Below, piece after piece: positions 52,415-62,257 of a stretch of 64,000 bases of DNA. The notes beneath the pieces are model-generated. The model made no database searches. It was not told the DNA's origin and saw only the letters and a list, made by a program, of their open reading frames with translations. Position 1 is the stretch's first letter, and every line of letters starts with the position of its first letter. Source of the DNA: Arachidicoccus sp. (GTDB lineage Bacteria > Bacteroidota > Bacteroidia > Chitinophagales > Chitinophagaceae). A program made the translations under genes and the position numbers. The stretch is from NCBI GenBank assembly GCA_028283605.1, contig JAPWKH010000002.1, positions 34,329 to 98,328 on the forward strand. Reading direction: 5' to 3'.

Positions 52415-55400
52415 ATGCTTAAAAGATTTATAGAGCGCCCGGTGTTATCTACAGTTATATCTATTATCTTAGTTATACTTGGCAGCTTATCCTTATTTTC
52501 CTTACCTACTACTTTGTTTCCCGAAATTGCGCCGCCAAGCGTATTGGTAAGCGCATCTTATCCCGGAGCAAACGGCGAAGTAGTTGCCCGTACTGTTGCC
52601 ACGCCGATTGAAGAAGCGGTAAACGGCGTAGAAAACATGAGCTACATGACTTCCAATTCAAGCAACGACGGAAGTTATTCACTGACTGTATATTTTAAAC
52701 AAGGCACCGATCCGGATATTGCTGCGGTAAACGTTCAGAACCGCGTATCAAAAGCCAACAGCCAATTGCCTCCCGAAGTAATACAAGCCGGCGTTTCCAC
52801 ACAAAAAGTGCAAAACGGCTTCCTGATGTTTGTAGGGCTGTATGCAGAAGACACTTCTAAGTATGATGAAACATTTTTGAATAATTATTTAAAAATAAAT
52901 GTAATTCCGCAGCTGCAGCGTATTCCCGGCGTAGCACAGGTACAGCCTTTTGACACCAGAGATTACTCCATGCGTATCTGGCTGAAACCTGACCGGCTTG
53001 CTGCCAACAGTCTTTCGCCGCAGGATGTAGTAAATGCCATTAAAGACCAAAATGTTGAAGCGGCGCCCGGTCGTTTAGGCCAAAGCAGTAAAGAATCTTT
53101 TGAGTACATCATTAAGTACAAGGGTAAAGTAAACAAAAATGAAGATTATGAAAACATGGTCATTAAAGCAAACAATGATGGCTCTATACTTCGCCTGAAA
53201 GATGTTGCTCGTATTGAATTCGGCGCTTATACTTATACGGCAACAAATGTATTGAATGGCAAGCCTGCATCGGGTTTTGCAGTTTTACAAACACCCGGAT
53301 CTAACGCCAATGAAATTCTTACCGAACTGGAAAAAGAAATAAATGAATTTGACAGAAACTTGCCCACCGGCATGAAGTTCAAAATCATGTATAATGCAAA
53401 AGAATTTCTGGATGCTTCTATACATCAGGTGAAAGAAACTTTGATCGTCGCATTTATTTTAGTGGCTATAGTTGTATTCATTTTCTTACAGGATTTACGC
53501 TCTACGCTGATTCCGGTAATAGCCGTACCTGTTGCCATTATCGGCACATTCTTTTTCTTGCAACTGATTGGCTTTAGTATTAATCTTCTTACATTATTTG
53601 CCTTAGTATTGGCGATAGGAATTGTAGTGGATGATGCTATTGTGGTAGTAGAAGCCGTGCACTCAACAATGGAACACGACCATTTGCCTGCGCGGGAAGC
53701 TACCATTAAAACCATGAGCAATATTTCGAGTGCTATTATATCTATTACGCTGGTTATGGCTGCTGTATTTATTCCCGTGAGTTTTGTACAAGGCCCGGCC
53801 GGCGTGTTTTATAAACAATTTGCTTTCACTCTTGCCATAGCAATTATAATATCGGCAGTAAACGCATTGACGCTTACGCCTGCTTTGTGTGCATTATTTT
53901 TAAAGAATCAATATGCAAATGAGGCAAGTGAAAAAAGAAGTTTCGGAGCGCGGTTTTTCTCCGGTTTCAATGCAGGCTTTACAGCTATGACCAAAAGGTA
54001 TGTTAGAAGCATACAATTTTTAATAAAAAATAAATGGGTTGCCATACTTGGGCTTGTGATTGTAGCTGTAGCCTCTGTATTCTTAATTAAAAGAACACCA
54101 ACAGGTTTTATTCCCGAAGAAGATCAGGGATTTATTATTGCTATTTCACAGACACCCGGTGGAAGCTCACTGAGCAGAACCATGAATGCTACCGATCAGG
54201 TAAGCAAAATTACAATGGCCGACGGAGCAGCAAGCGATATATGGGCGGTAAATGGTTTCAACTTTGTTACGAATGCATCCGCTTCTCCTAATGCCGCTAT
54301 ATTCGTCCGTTTAAAGCCGCAGAAAGAAAGAGGAGATGTAACAGATCCCGCAGCTATCACAGGCAGGCTGATAGGCAAAACAAGCCAGGTACATGACGCC
54401 TTAACATTCTTCGTTAATTTCCCTACTGTTCAAGGTTTTGGAAATGTAAGCGGTGTAGAGATGATGTTGCAGGACAGAGCAAGCGGCACGCTGGATAAAT
54501 TATCCGCTACTGCATGGGGATTTGTTGGCGCATTAACTCAAAGAAAAGAAGTAGCTACTGCATTCACTACGTTTAATACTTCCAATCCGCAATATTCCAT
54601 CGAAATAGATAATATAAAAGCAAAGCAATTAGGCGTATCCATCAGCGATTTGCTCAACACTTTGCAAATTTATTACGGCAGTAGTTTCGTATCAGACTTT
54701 AACCGTTTTGGAAAATATTATCGCGTAATGGCACAAGCGGATATTCCTTACCGTATGGATGAAAATTCATTAAACGGAATTTTTGTAAAAAACAATGTTG
54801 GTGGAATGGTTCCGGCAACTACGGTTGCTAAACTCAAACGCGTTTACGGTCCGGAAACAGTAACAAGGAATAATTTGTATAATGCAGTTACCATCAATGC
54901 TACGCCAAAGCCGGGCTATAGCACAGGCGATGTAATCAAAGCCATTGAGGAAGTATCGAAAACCATGTTGCCAAAAGGCTATGCTTATGAATTTACAGGA
55001 ATGACAAGAGAAGAAATCCGCGCCGGAAATCAAACCGCATTTATATTTCTTCTTAGCGTACTATTTGTTTATTTTTTATTGGCTGCGCAATACGAAAGTT
55101 ATATACTGCCTTTGGCCGTAATTCTTACAGTGCCTACAGGTATTTTGGGAGTTTATTTATTCATAGGTTTTGCGGGCTTAACCAGCAACGTGTATGTGCA
55201 GATTGGTATGATTATGCTGATTGGGTTGTTGGCAAAAAATGCAATTCTTATAATAGAATTTGCTTTGCTCCGGCGAAAGTCCGGAACCACACTAGTACGC
55301 TCCGCACTGGAAGGAGCACAGCTTCGTCTCCGCCCTATTTTGATGACATCCTTTGCATTTGTAGTGGGTATGCTTCCGCTGATTTTTACGAAAGGCGCAT

Positions 55401-55564
55401 CTGCGCAGGGCAATCATTCCATCGGATGGAGCGCTGTGGGCGGTATGCTTACCGGCGTATTGCTCGGTATCTTTATTATCCCGGTATTATTCGTAATATT
55501 CCAATACTTACAAGAAAAAATTTCAGGTCAGAAGGAAGTAAAAAAATTGGAAATAACGGATTGA
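52415..55564 (+). CDS. RND multidrug efflux permease (HAE1/AcrB type)
   Basis: 1049 residues, the standard AcrB length. The N-terminal FIERPVLSTVISIILVILG is the first membrane helix. Two large periplasmic loops flank the helix bundles. The proton-relay aspartates are Asp406-Asp407 in IGIVVDDAIVVVEAV. GFIPEEDQGFII marks the second half. The pump exports drugs or bile-like compounds using the proton gradient. It is in one operon with adaptor and channel genes; the upstream TetR is the likely regulator. Confidence 0.97.
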   Translation: MLKRFIERPVLSTVISIILVILGSLSLFSLPTTLFPEIAPPSVLVSASYPGANGEVVARTVATPIEEAVNGVENMSYMTSNSSNDGSYSLTVYFKQGTDPDIAAVNVQNRVSKANSQLPPEVIQAGVSTQKVQNGFLMFVGLYAEDTSKYDETFLNNYLKINVIPQLQRIPGVAQVQPFDTRDYSMRIWLKPDRLAANSLSPQDVVNAIKDQNVEAAPGRLGQSSKESFEYIIKYKGKVNKNEDYENMVIKANNDGSILRLKDVARIEFGAYTYTATNVLNGKPASGFAVLQTPGSNANEILTELEKEINEFDRNLPTGMKFKIMYNAKEFLDASIHQVKETLIVAFILVAIVVFIFLQDLRSTLIPVIAVPVAIIGTFFFLQLIGFSINLLTLFALVLAIGIVVDDAIVVVEAVHSTMEHDHLPAREATIKTMSNISSAIISITLVMAAVFIPVSFVQGPAGVFYKQFAFTLAIAIIISAVNALTLTPALCALFLKNQYANEASEKRSFGARFFSGFNAGFTAMTKRYVRSIQFLIKNKWVAILGLVIVAVASVFLIKRTPTGFIPEEDQGFIIAISQTPGGSSLSRTMNATDQVSKITMADGAASDIWAVNGFNFVTNASASPNAAIFVRLKPQKERGDVTDPAAITGRLIGKTSQVHDALTFFVNFPTVQGFGNVSGVEMMLQDRASGTLDKLSATAWGFVGALTQRKEVATAFTTFNTSNPQYSIEIDNIKAKQLGVSISDLLNTLQIYYGSSFVSDFNRFGKYYRVMAQADIPYRMDENSLNGIFVKNNVGGMVPATTVAKLKRVYGPETVTRNNLYNAVTINATPKPGYSTGDVIKAIEEVSKTMLPKGYAYEFTGMTREEIRAGNQTAFIFLLSVLFVYFLLAAQYESYILPLAVILTVPTGILGVYLFIGFAGLTSNVYVQIGMIMLIGLLAKNAILIIEFALLRRKSGTTLVRSALEGAQLRLRPILMTSFAFVVGMLPLIFTKGASAQGNHSIGWSAVGGMLTGVLLGIFIIPVLFVIFQYLQEKISGQKEVKKLEITD

Positions 55565-55600
55565 TATCATTTTATCTTTTGATAAATAATTAATTTAATA

Positions 55601-57007
55601 ATGAAGAATAATATAAATAAATTTTATCTGTCGCTCGGGATATTTGTATTGATGTCTTGTAATGTTACAAAACAATATAAGCAGCCCGACTTGCAATTGC
55701 CTGTTCAATACAATACTGTCGCATACAGCGATACGGCAAGTATTGCAAATATTTCGTGGCAAAACTTTTTTACCGATGATACTTTAAAATCCCTGATTGA
55801 AAAAGGTATAGCGTATAATTATAATTTACAACTTGCGGTAAAAAGAATAGAATCTGCGCAGCAACAATTGCGTCAGGCAAAAACATTGCAATTGCCTACT
55901 TTGAATGCTACTGCAAGCGGGCAATACAACCGCCCTTCAGAAAATAGTTTGAACGGAAGTTTTGCAGACCTCACCGGAAGCAGGCATTATGAAGATTATA
56001 TTCTTGGCTTAAACCTCGGATGGGAAGCGGATATATGGGGAAAAATACGCAGCAAGCAAAAAACGGCATACTTGCAATATCTGCAAACTTATGAAGCTAA
56101 GAAAACTGTGCAAACACAATTAATCGCCGATATTGCCGATGGATACTATAATCTGTTGATGTTGGATGAGCAGCTGCGTATCGCAAAATCCAATATGCAA
56201 CTTGCAGACAGCACATTAAGACTCACGCAGCTTTTGAAAGATGCCGGAGAGAATACACAATTATCCATAGAACAAACAGAATCGCAAAGACAAACGGTTG
56301 CAGTTTTAATTCCGCAATTGGAGCAACAAATTGCTTTACAGGAAAATGCTCTGAACGAATTAACCGGCCAATATCCTAAAGGCGTTGAAAGACAAACATC
56401 ATTATCCGAAATTGCATTTCCACAACAATTGCAAGCCGGTATTCCTGCGGGCGTTGTAAGTCACAGGCCTGATGTGCGTTCCGCAGAAATTGATATAATG
56501 ATAGCGAATGAACAAACCGGCATTGCGCAGGCAAATATGTATCCCAATCTCAACATAACGGCAAGCGCCGGCTGGGAATCTTTGAAAACCGGTAATTGGT
56601 TTAATATTCCCGCTTCTTTATTCGGCGTTGTTACAGGCACAATTGCGCAGCCTATTTTAAATCACAGAGAGAATAAAACAAATCTTGAAGTAGCAAAGAT
56701 CAACAGAGAACAAGCTGTGATTAAGTTTCGCCAATCTGTATTAGGCGCCGTTACAGATGTGTCAGACGCTTTGGTACAAATTGATAAACTTGGTACACAA
56801 GAAAAAATCATCACATCACAGGTATATACTTTGGACAGCGCCATTAAGCATGCGAACATGTTGTATAAAAGCGGCTTGGCAAATTATCTGGAAGTAATTA
56901 CCGCGCAAAACAGTTCGCTGCAAGCCAAGCTGGACTTAGCTTCTACACATTGCCAGCAATTGATAGCAACTGTAGCTTTGTACAAAAGCGTGGGCGGCGG
57001 CTGGTAA
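55601..57007 (+). CDS. TolC-like outer-membrane efflux lipoprotein (NodT family)
   Basis: 468 residues with a lipoprotein signal (LGIFVLMSCNV) and two repeated TolC-type coiled-coil/beta units. Typical segments are YNLQLAVKRIESAQQQLRQA, LGLNLGWEADIWGK and VVSHRPDVRSAEIDI. It forms the outer-membrane exit duct of the pump encoded just upstream (36-base gap). A strong terminator follows, so the operon ends here. Confidence 0.95.
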   Translation: MKNNINKFYLSLGIFVLMSCNVTKQYKQPDLQLPVQYNTVAYSDTASIANISWQNFFTDDTLKSLIEKGIAYNYNLQLAVKRIESAQQQLRQAKTLQLPTLNATASGQYNRPSENSLNGSFADLTGSRHYEDYILGLNLGWEADIWGKIRSKQKTAYLQYLQTYEAKKTVQTQLIADIADGYYNLLMLDEQLRIAKSNMQLADSTLRLTQLLKDAGENTQLSIEQTESQRQTVAVLIPQLEQQIALQENALNELTGQYPKGVERQTSLSEIAFPQQLQAGIPAGVVSHRPDVRSAEIDIMIANEQTGIAQANMYPNLNITASAGWESLKTGNWFNIPASLFGVVTGTIAQPILNHRENKTNLEVAKINREQAVIKFRQSVLGAVTDVSDALVQIDKLGTQEKIITSQVYTLDSAIKHANMLYKSGLANYLEVITAQNSSLQAKLDLASTHCQQLIATVALYKSVGGGW

Positions 57008-57033
57008 TAAAAAAGAGAATATTTTATACAGAT

Positions 57034-57070
57034 AAATCTCCGTCGGTTTTTCCGGCGGAGATTTTTTATT
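57034..57070 (+). terminator. Intrinsic terminator of the RND operon
   Basis: Arms AAATCTCCGTCGG (57034-57046) and CCGGCGGAGATTT (57052-57064), with one G-U pair, enclose a 5-base T loop and run into TTTT. It lies 27 bases past the channel gene stop. Confidence 0.9.
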
Positions 57071-57196
57071 TTACAGGATAGTTTTTGAAAAATAATATTT
57101 ATGATTTTTTAAATCTTAAATAGCTCGTTTTTATCGTTGTATATATTACTTTTAGGCAATAGTTTTATTATTAATAATATTTCAACCGATACAACA

Positions 57197-58711
57197 ATGG
57201 CACAACAACCGGCGAACTCTGCAAACATTATAATTTTTGGCGGCAATGGAGATCTGGCATGGCGAAAATTATACCCGGCATTATACAATCTATACATCTA
57301 CGGATTTTTACCGAAGCAATTTTCAATTTACGGAATTGATTATTTGCCCAATGACAACGAAAATTATAAAACACATATACTGCAAGGCATTAATAATTTT
57401 TCGCGCAGCGGAAAAGCAGATAAAAAAAAGTGGGAAGCCTTTTCAAAAAATATTCAATATATGCAAGGCGATTTTACCAAGACGGATATTTTTAAAGAAC
57501 TTGAAAAAACATTTTCCGACAATGATAAAAAATTTAAAACACGTGCAGAACGTATCTGTTACTTTTCCGTTTCACCGAAATTTATTGAAACAATTGCCGA
57601 TTCATTAAGCAAGCTTAAATTACTTCCCGAACCAAAGCATGACAGAATTATTATCGAAAAACCTTTTGGCACAGATCTTAAATCGGCGCAGCATCTCAAT
57701 GCTTTTTTACTGAAAAGATTTTCTGAAAAACAAATATTCCGCATAGATCATTATCTCGGAAAAGAAACTGTACAAAATATTATGGCATTCCGCTTCGCCA
57801 ATAATGTATTTGATCCTTTGTGGAACAACAGGCACGTGGATTATGTTCAGATAACTGTTGCAGAAGAAGTGAGCGTAGGAAACCGCGGCGGTTATTATGA
57901 CGGAGCCGGCGCTTTGCGCGATATGATACAAAATCATTTGTTACAATTGCTTTGCGTAGTTGCTATGGAATGCCCTGCAAACTATGAACCCGAAACTGTT
58001 CGCAATGCCAAAGTAGATGTATTAAAAGCCATTCGAAAATACAAGCAGGAAGATGTCTTTAAGAATTTTGTTCGTGCGCAATATACTGCCGGCGAGTTTA
58101 ATAATATTCATCAAGTGGGATATAAACAGGAAAAAGATGTTTCAAAAAATTCGACAACAGAAACTTTTGTGGCCGGTAAGTTTTTTATAGATAACCTAAG
58201 ATGGAAAGGTGTTCCTTTTTATTTAAGAACAGGCAAAAGCCTAGCAAAACAAGCTTCAGTAATAGTAATTCAATTCAAAGATTCGCCGCATAAAATTTTT
58301 AAGGATGACAAAGAACCAAACCGACTCATATTCAGCATACAACCTGAGCAGGAAATAAGTTTGCTGTTCGAAAGTAAAGTACCCGGCGTAGATCTGAAAC
58401 TGAAAGCGGTTGAAATGGATTTTACTTATCGTGAATCTTACACAGAAGCTGTACCGGAAGCGTATGAAGATTTGCTTTTAGATGTGCTGAAAGGAGATGC
58501 AACACTTTTTATGCGTGCCGATCAGATAGAAAATGCATGGAAAGTAGTAATGCCTATTTTGGATGCATGGAAGAAGAATCCTTTAAGAGATTTAAAAACT
58601 TATAAGCCGGGAACTTGGGGGCCAAAAGCAGCCAATGATTTAATAAAGAAAGACCATTTTGAATGGATATTATTGCCTGAGCAATTGAGTGTAGGAAAGA
58701 TGGATAAGTAA
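57197..58711 (+). CDS. zwf: Glucose-6-phosphate 1-dehydrogenase
   Basis: From MAQQPANS the protein has 504 residues. An in-frame ATG at 57137 would add 20 hydrophobic residues not expected in this cytoplasmic enzyme. The NADP-binding loop is GGNGDLAWRKLYPALYNL (family form GASGDLxxRKL). The active-site motif RIDHYLGKE is intact. It oxidises glucose-6-phosphate to the lactone and makes NADPH for the oxidative pentose phosphate pathway. Lactonase and 6-phosphogluconate dehydrogenase genes are not adjacent. It converges with the ethanolamine operon. Confidence 0.95.
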   Translation: MAQQPANSANIIIFGGNGDLAWRKLYPALYNLYIYGFLPKQFSIYGIDYLPNDNENYKTHILQGINNFSRSGKADKKKWEAFSKNIQYMQGDFTKTDIFKELEKTFSDNDKKFKTRAERICYFSVSPKFIETIADSLSKLKLLPEPKHDRIIIEKPFGTDLKSAQHLNAFLLKRFSEKQIFRIDHYLGKETVQNIMAFRFANNVFDPLWNNRHVDYVQITVAEEVSVGNRGGYYDGAGALRDMIQNHLLQLLCVVAMECPANYEPETVRNAKVDVLKAIRKYKQEDVFKNFVRAQYTAGEFNNIHQVGYKQEKDVSKNSTTETFVAGKFFIDNLRWKGVPFYLRTGKSLAKQASVIVIQFKDSPHKIFKDDKEPNRLIFSIQPEQEISLLFESKVPGVDLKLKAVEMDFTYRESYTEAVPEAYEDLLLDVLKGDATLFMRADQIENAWKVVMPILDAWKKNPLRDLKTYKPGTWGPKAANDLIKKDHFEWILLPEQLSVGKMDK

Positions 58712-58726
58712 AATTATTAAAGGTGT

Positions 58727-59473
58727 TTATACTAATTTCTTTTGCTCATTATCCTTTATATTTATTCCGCTTATTTTTAGCCGGAAAGACTCTTTTACAA
58801 AATAAAATATTTTATCGGCTGCAAGTTCAACATTCAGACCTTGCGGGCGAATATTAGATATACAATTTCTTCTTTCATCCGTAAGACCTACCACAGGATT
58901 ATAAGTCAAATAAGCGCCCATGCTGTTGGTAGCGCTTAGTCCGGGACGTTCGCCAATTAAATTGATAACCATTTTTGAACGTAATAAATATCCTATGCTA
59001 TCGCCGATGGCTACTCTTGCCTGCTTTGCAATAATGACAGGAGAAAGATTGTAATAATTTTTTTTAAAAAGAACAACCAACTTTTCTATTAATGGAAGCG
59101 CATTTTCATTCACTGCATTTGCTGCCAAACCATCCGAAATGATTATACTAATATCGTAATCCGGAATCGTTTCATTCTTTAAAAGATCATAAGAAACCTG
59201 ATTTAATTTTCTGCCAAGATCAGGCCGTTGCAAATAAACAGATCTGTTATCAGCCTGAGATTGAACAACGTAATGTTTTAATTGAAGTGATTCAATTCCT
59301 TTTATTAATTCATCTATTTTCAGCTCTGCATATACGGCATCTTTGGCATGTGCATGAGCCAGTTTGAATTGCAGGCTTTCGGCTAAAGGAATGGAAACTC
59401 CTACTCTTCCCAATGCAATTCTTGCATCGGTATATTGTTTAAGCTTATCCCAATTATCCTTTTGTTTTTCCAT
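58727..59473 (-). CDS. eutC: Ethanolamine ammonia-lyase small subunit
   Basis: 248 residues matching EutC. The opening is WDKLKQYTDARIALGRVGVSIPL, followed by LAHAHAKDAVYAELKID, then IIISDGLAANAVNENA and GDSIGYLLRSKMVINLIGERPGLSATNSMGAY. With EutB it forms the adenosylcobalamin-dependent lyase that splits ethanolamine to acetaldehyde and ammonia. It starts 3 bases after eutB. No microcompartment or aldehyde dehydrogenase genes follow. Confidence 0.96.
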   Translation of the reverse strand: MEKQKDNWDKLKQYTDARIALGRVGVSIPLAESLQFKLAHAHAKDAVYAELKIDELIKGIESLQLKHYVVQSQADNRSVYLQRPDLGRKLNQVSYDLLKNETIPDYDISIIISDGLAANAVNENALPLIEKLVVLFKKNYYNLSPVIIAKQARVAIGDSIGYLLRSKMVINLIGERPGLSATNSMGAYLTYNPVVGLTDERRNCISNIRPQGLNVELAADKIFYFVKESFRLKISGINIKDNEQKKLV

Positions 59474-59476
59474 GAA

Positions 59477-60859
59477 TTATAGCAACGCTTTAAATATTTC
59501 ATTACTCTTTAAAGAGAGTGAAGTTGGCCGGTTATAATTTTCATCCAATATTCCTCTTTCCAACAACCATTGCTCAAATTCGGGCGCAGGCTTTAAGCCC
59601 AACGCTTTTCTAAGATACAATGCATCGTGAAACGAAGTGGTTTGATAGTTCAGCATAATATCGTCCGAGCCGGGAATTCCCATGATAAAATTAATGCCGG
59701 CAACACCGAGCAAAGTCATTAAATTATCCATATCATCCTGGTCTGCTTCTGCATGATTTGTATAGCAAATATCCATGCCCATTGGAATGCCTGATAATTT
59801 ACCGCAAAAATGATCTTCCAGTCCGGCGCGTATTATTTGTTTGCCATCGTATAAATATTCCGGGCCGATAAACCCAACTACTGAATTTAATAACAAAGGA
59901 TTAAATTGTCTTGCAACTGCATAAGCGCGGCATTCACATGTCTGCTGATCAACACCAAAATTTGCATTGGCAGAAAGCGCACTCCCCTGCCCGGTTTCAA
60001 AATACATTAAATTATTTCCAACAGTTCCGCGATTCAAAGAAAGACCGGCTTCATAACCTTCCTGCAAAATGGAAAGATTAATACCGAAACTTTCATTCGC
60101 CTTTTGAGTACCCGCAATGGATTGGAATACGAGATCTACTGGCTGATGTTGTTCAATTAATGCTATCGTAGTTGTAATGTGCGACAATACACAACTCTGA
60201 ATAGGTATTTGAAATTTTTGACGAATATTATCTATCATAAATAAAATATCCCTTGTAATCTTTGGGCTGTCTGTTGCTGGATTGATGCCTATAACGGCGT
60301 CGCCGCTTCCATACATCAAACCGTCTACAATGCTCGCTGCTATTCCCTCCAAATTATCTGTAGGATGATTGGGTTGCAGCCTTGTAGACAGCCTTCCTTT
60401 CAATCCGATTGTATTTCTGAATTTTGTAATCACTTCACATTTTTGCGATACAAGTATCAGATCCTGATTGCGCATTAATTTTGAAACGGCTGATACCATT
60501 TCGGGAGTTAGTCCGGACTGTATTGTAGAGAGCATTTCCTTCGTTGCAAAATCGCCCAATAGCCAGTCTCTAAATTCTCCGACTGTAAAATGGCTTATCG
60601 TTTCAAATGCTTTTGCATTATGCCGGTCTATGATTAATCTTGAAACTTCATCTTCTTCGTAGGGAATAACTAATTCTTCAAGAAAATATTTTAAAGGAAT
60701 ATCTGCCAACACCATCATAGCCGCTACACGTTCTTCATTGGAAGATGCTGACAAACCTGCCAACTGATCTCCTGATTTGGGTAAAGTTGCCTTTGCCAAA
60801 ACATCTTTTAAATCTTTGAAGACATAATTATTAAGCCCTATCGTGTGACGGAAAATCAT
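59477..60859 (-). CDS. eutB: Ethanolamine ammonia-lyase large subunit
   Basis: From MIFRHTIGLNNYVFKDLKD the protein has 460 residues, close to the usual EutB length and start. An ATG at 60883 would overlap the permease gene and add 8 residues. Family segments include KSGDQLAGLSA and GDAVIGINPATDS, where substrate-contact residues lie. FETGQGSALSANANFGVDQQTCE and GVAGINFIMGIPGSDDIMLNYQTTSFHD are also present. It is the catalytic barrel subunit needing adenosylcobalamin. It follows the permease gene by 10 bases and precedes eutC by 3, so the three form one operon. Confidence 0.96.
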   Translation of the reverse strand: MIFRHTIGLNNYVFKDLKDVLAKATLPKSGDQLAGLSASSNEERVAAMMVLADIPLKYFLEELVIPYEEDEVSRLIIDRHNAKAFETISHFTVGEFRDWLLGDFATKEMLSTIQSGLTPEMVSAVSKLMRNQDLILVSQKCEVITKFRNTIGLKGRLSTRLQPNHPTDNLEGIAASIVDGLMYGSGDAVIGINPATDSPKITRDILFMIDNIRQKFQIPIQSCVLSHITTTIALIEQHQPVDLVFQSIAGTQKANESFGINLSILQEGYEAGLSLNRGTVGNNLMYFETGQGSALSANANFGVDQQTCECRAYAVARQFNPLLLNSVVGFIGPEYLYDGKQIIRAGLEDHFCGKLSGIPMGMDICYTNHAEADQDDMDNLMTLLGVAGINFIMGIPGSDDIMLNYQTTSFHDALYLRKALGLKPAPEFEQWLLERGILDENYNRPTSLSLKSNEIFKALL

Positions 60860-60869
60860 AAATATAAAA

Positions 60870-62186
60870 TCATAGTAATTCAACTTTTTTATGAGCGCCT
60901 GTAAAATAAAATACTATCGCAACAATTATAAATCCTATAATAAACAGGATAAATAATTTTGGGTAAGCTACTATCATAGACAACAAAGCTACAATAGATA
61001 ATAATAGCGCAATGACGGGAACATAAGGATATAAAGGAGCTTTGAATGGCCGCTCCATTTCCGGTGCAATTTTTCTTAATCTAAATAAGGCAAGCATACT
61101 GATGATGTACATTACAATCGCTCCGATCGTTGCTATAATTACCAAATCACTCGTGTTAAAAAAGTAAAGAGCAATAAGGCCTATCAAACCGCCAAACACA
61201 AGCGCCCAATGTGGTACCTTTTTTTTATGAGAAACCCGGGACATAATACTTGGTAAATATCCACTTCGTGCCAAAGCAAATATTTGCCTTGAGTAGCTTA
61301 TAATGATTCCATGAAAAGAAGCAATAAGCCCAAACAATCCTACGCCTGCAAATATCTTTGTCCATTTATTATTCTTACCTAAAACAATGCCGATAGACTC
61401 TGGAAGCGGATAATCCAATTTATCCAAATTTTGCCATGGAGCAATTCCGCCAACTGTAAGCATTACGCCAATGGCTAAAACGCATAAGGTTAGCAATGCA
61501 GAAATATAACCTTTCGCAATTACTCCTTTACTTGGTTTTGCTTCTTCGGAAACCATGGCAATGCCTTCCAAACATACATATAACCATATTGCAAATGGCA
61601 ATGCAGCGAACACGCCTTTCCATCCGAAGGGCATGGCATCTTTCAGAAAAATATCAGCTTGAAAATGCGGAGTTACAATTCCCATAAAAACAAGCAATTC
61701 AATAATGGCCAAAATAGTCATTATCAGAGAAAACCATGCAGCTTCCTTAACGCCTAACATATTAATAATTGTAAAAATAACGTAGGCTATTACAGATACT
61801 GACATGACCGGTAACGCGGGATGTAAAAAATGAACATAACTTCCTAACGCAAGCGCTACGGCAGGTGTAGCAAATAAAAATTCTATCAAGGTAGCATAGC
61901 CGGCAAATAATGCGCTCCATGGCCCGAATGCTTTGAACGCGTATGTAAAAGGACCGCCGGCATTCGGAATACTTACAGTTAATTCTGTAAAGCTAAATAT
62001 AAATGTAAAATACAGCAGTGTAATCAGCAGTGTAGCAATGAGCATTCCAAGCGTTCCGGCTACACCCCAACCGTAATTCCAACCAAAATATTCTCCCGAA
62101 ATAACTAAGCCAACACCAATAGCCCACAAATGAATAGAAGACAATTCCTTTTTTAAATGAATATTCTTTTGTTCTTCCATAGTCAA
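60870..62186 (-). CDS. Ethanolamine permease (APC family)
   Basis: 438 residues with about 12 membrane helices. The N-terminus (LSSIHLWAIGVGLVISGEYFGWNYGWGVAG) is the consensus opening of APC transporters that include ethanolamine permease Eat. SIPNAGGPFTYAFKAFGPWSALFAGYATLIEF and CLEGIAMVSEEAKPSKGVIAKGY are further family segments. Given eutB and eutC directly downstream, import of ethanolamine is the likely job. Inner membrane. Confidence 0.9.
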   Translation of the reverse strand: MTMEEQKNIHLKKELSSIHLWAIGVGLVISGEYFGWNYGWGVAGTLGMLIATLLITLLYFTFIFSFTELTVSIPNAGGPFTYAFKAFGPWSALFAGYATLIEFLFATPAVALALGSYVHFLHPALPVMSVSVIAYVIFTIINMLGVKEAAWFSLIMTILAIIELLVFMGIVTPHFQADIFLKDAMPFGWKGVFAALPFAIWLYVCLEGIAMVSEEAKPSKGVIAKGYISALLTLCVLAIGVMLTVGGIAPWQNLDKLDYPLPESIGIVLGKNNKWTKIFAGVGLFGLIASFHGIIISYSRQIFALARSGYLPSIMSRVSHKKKVPHWALVFGGLIGLIALYFFNTSDLVIIATIGAIVMYIISMLALFRLRKIAPEMERPFKAPLYPYVPVIALLLSIVALLSMIVAYPKLFILFIIGFIIVAIVFYFTGAHKKVELL

Positions 62187-62257
62187 TTAATTTTGGCAAT
62201 AATTGGGCATGTTAAGAATATGAATGTCTACAAATATTTTTTATAAATATACTTTAA

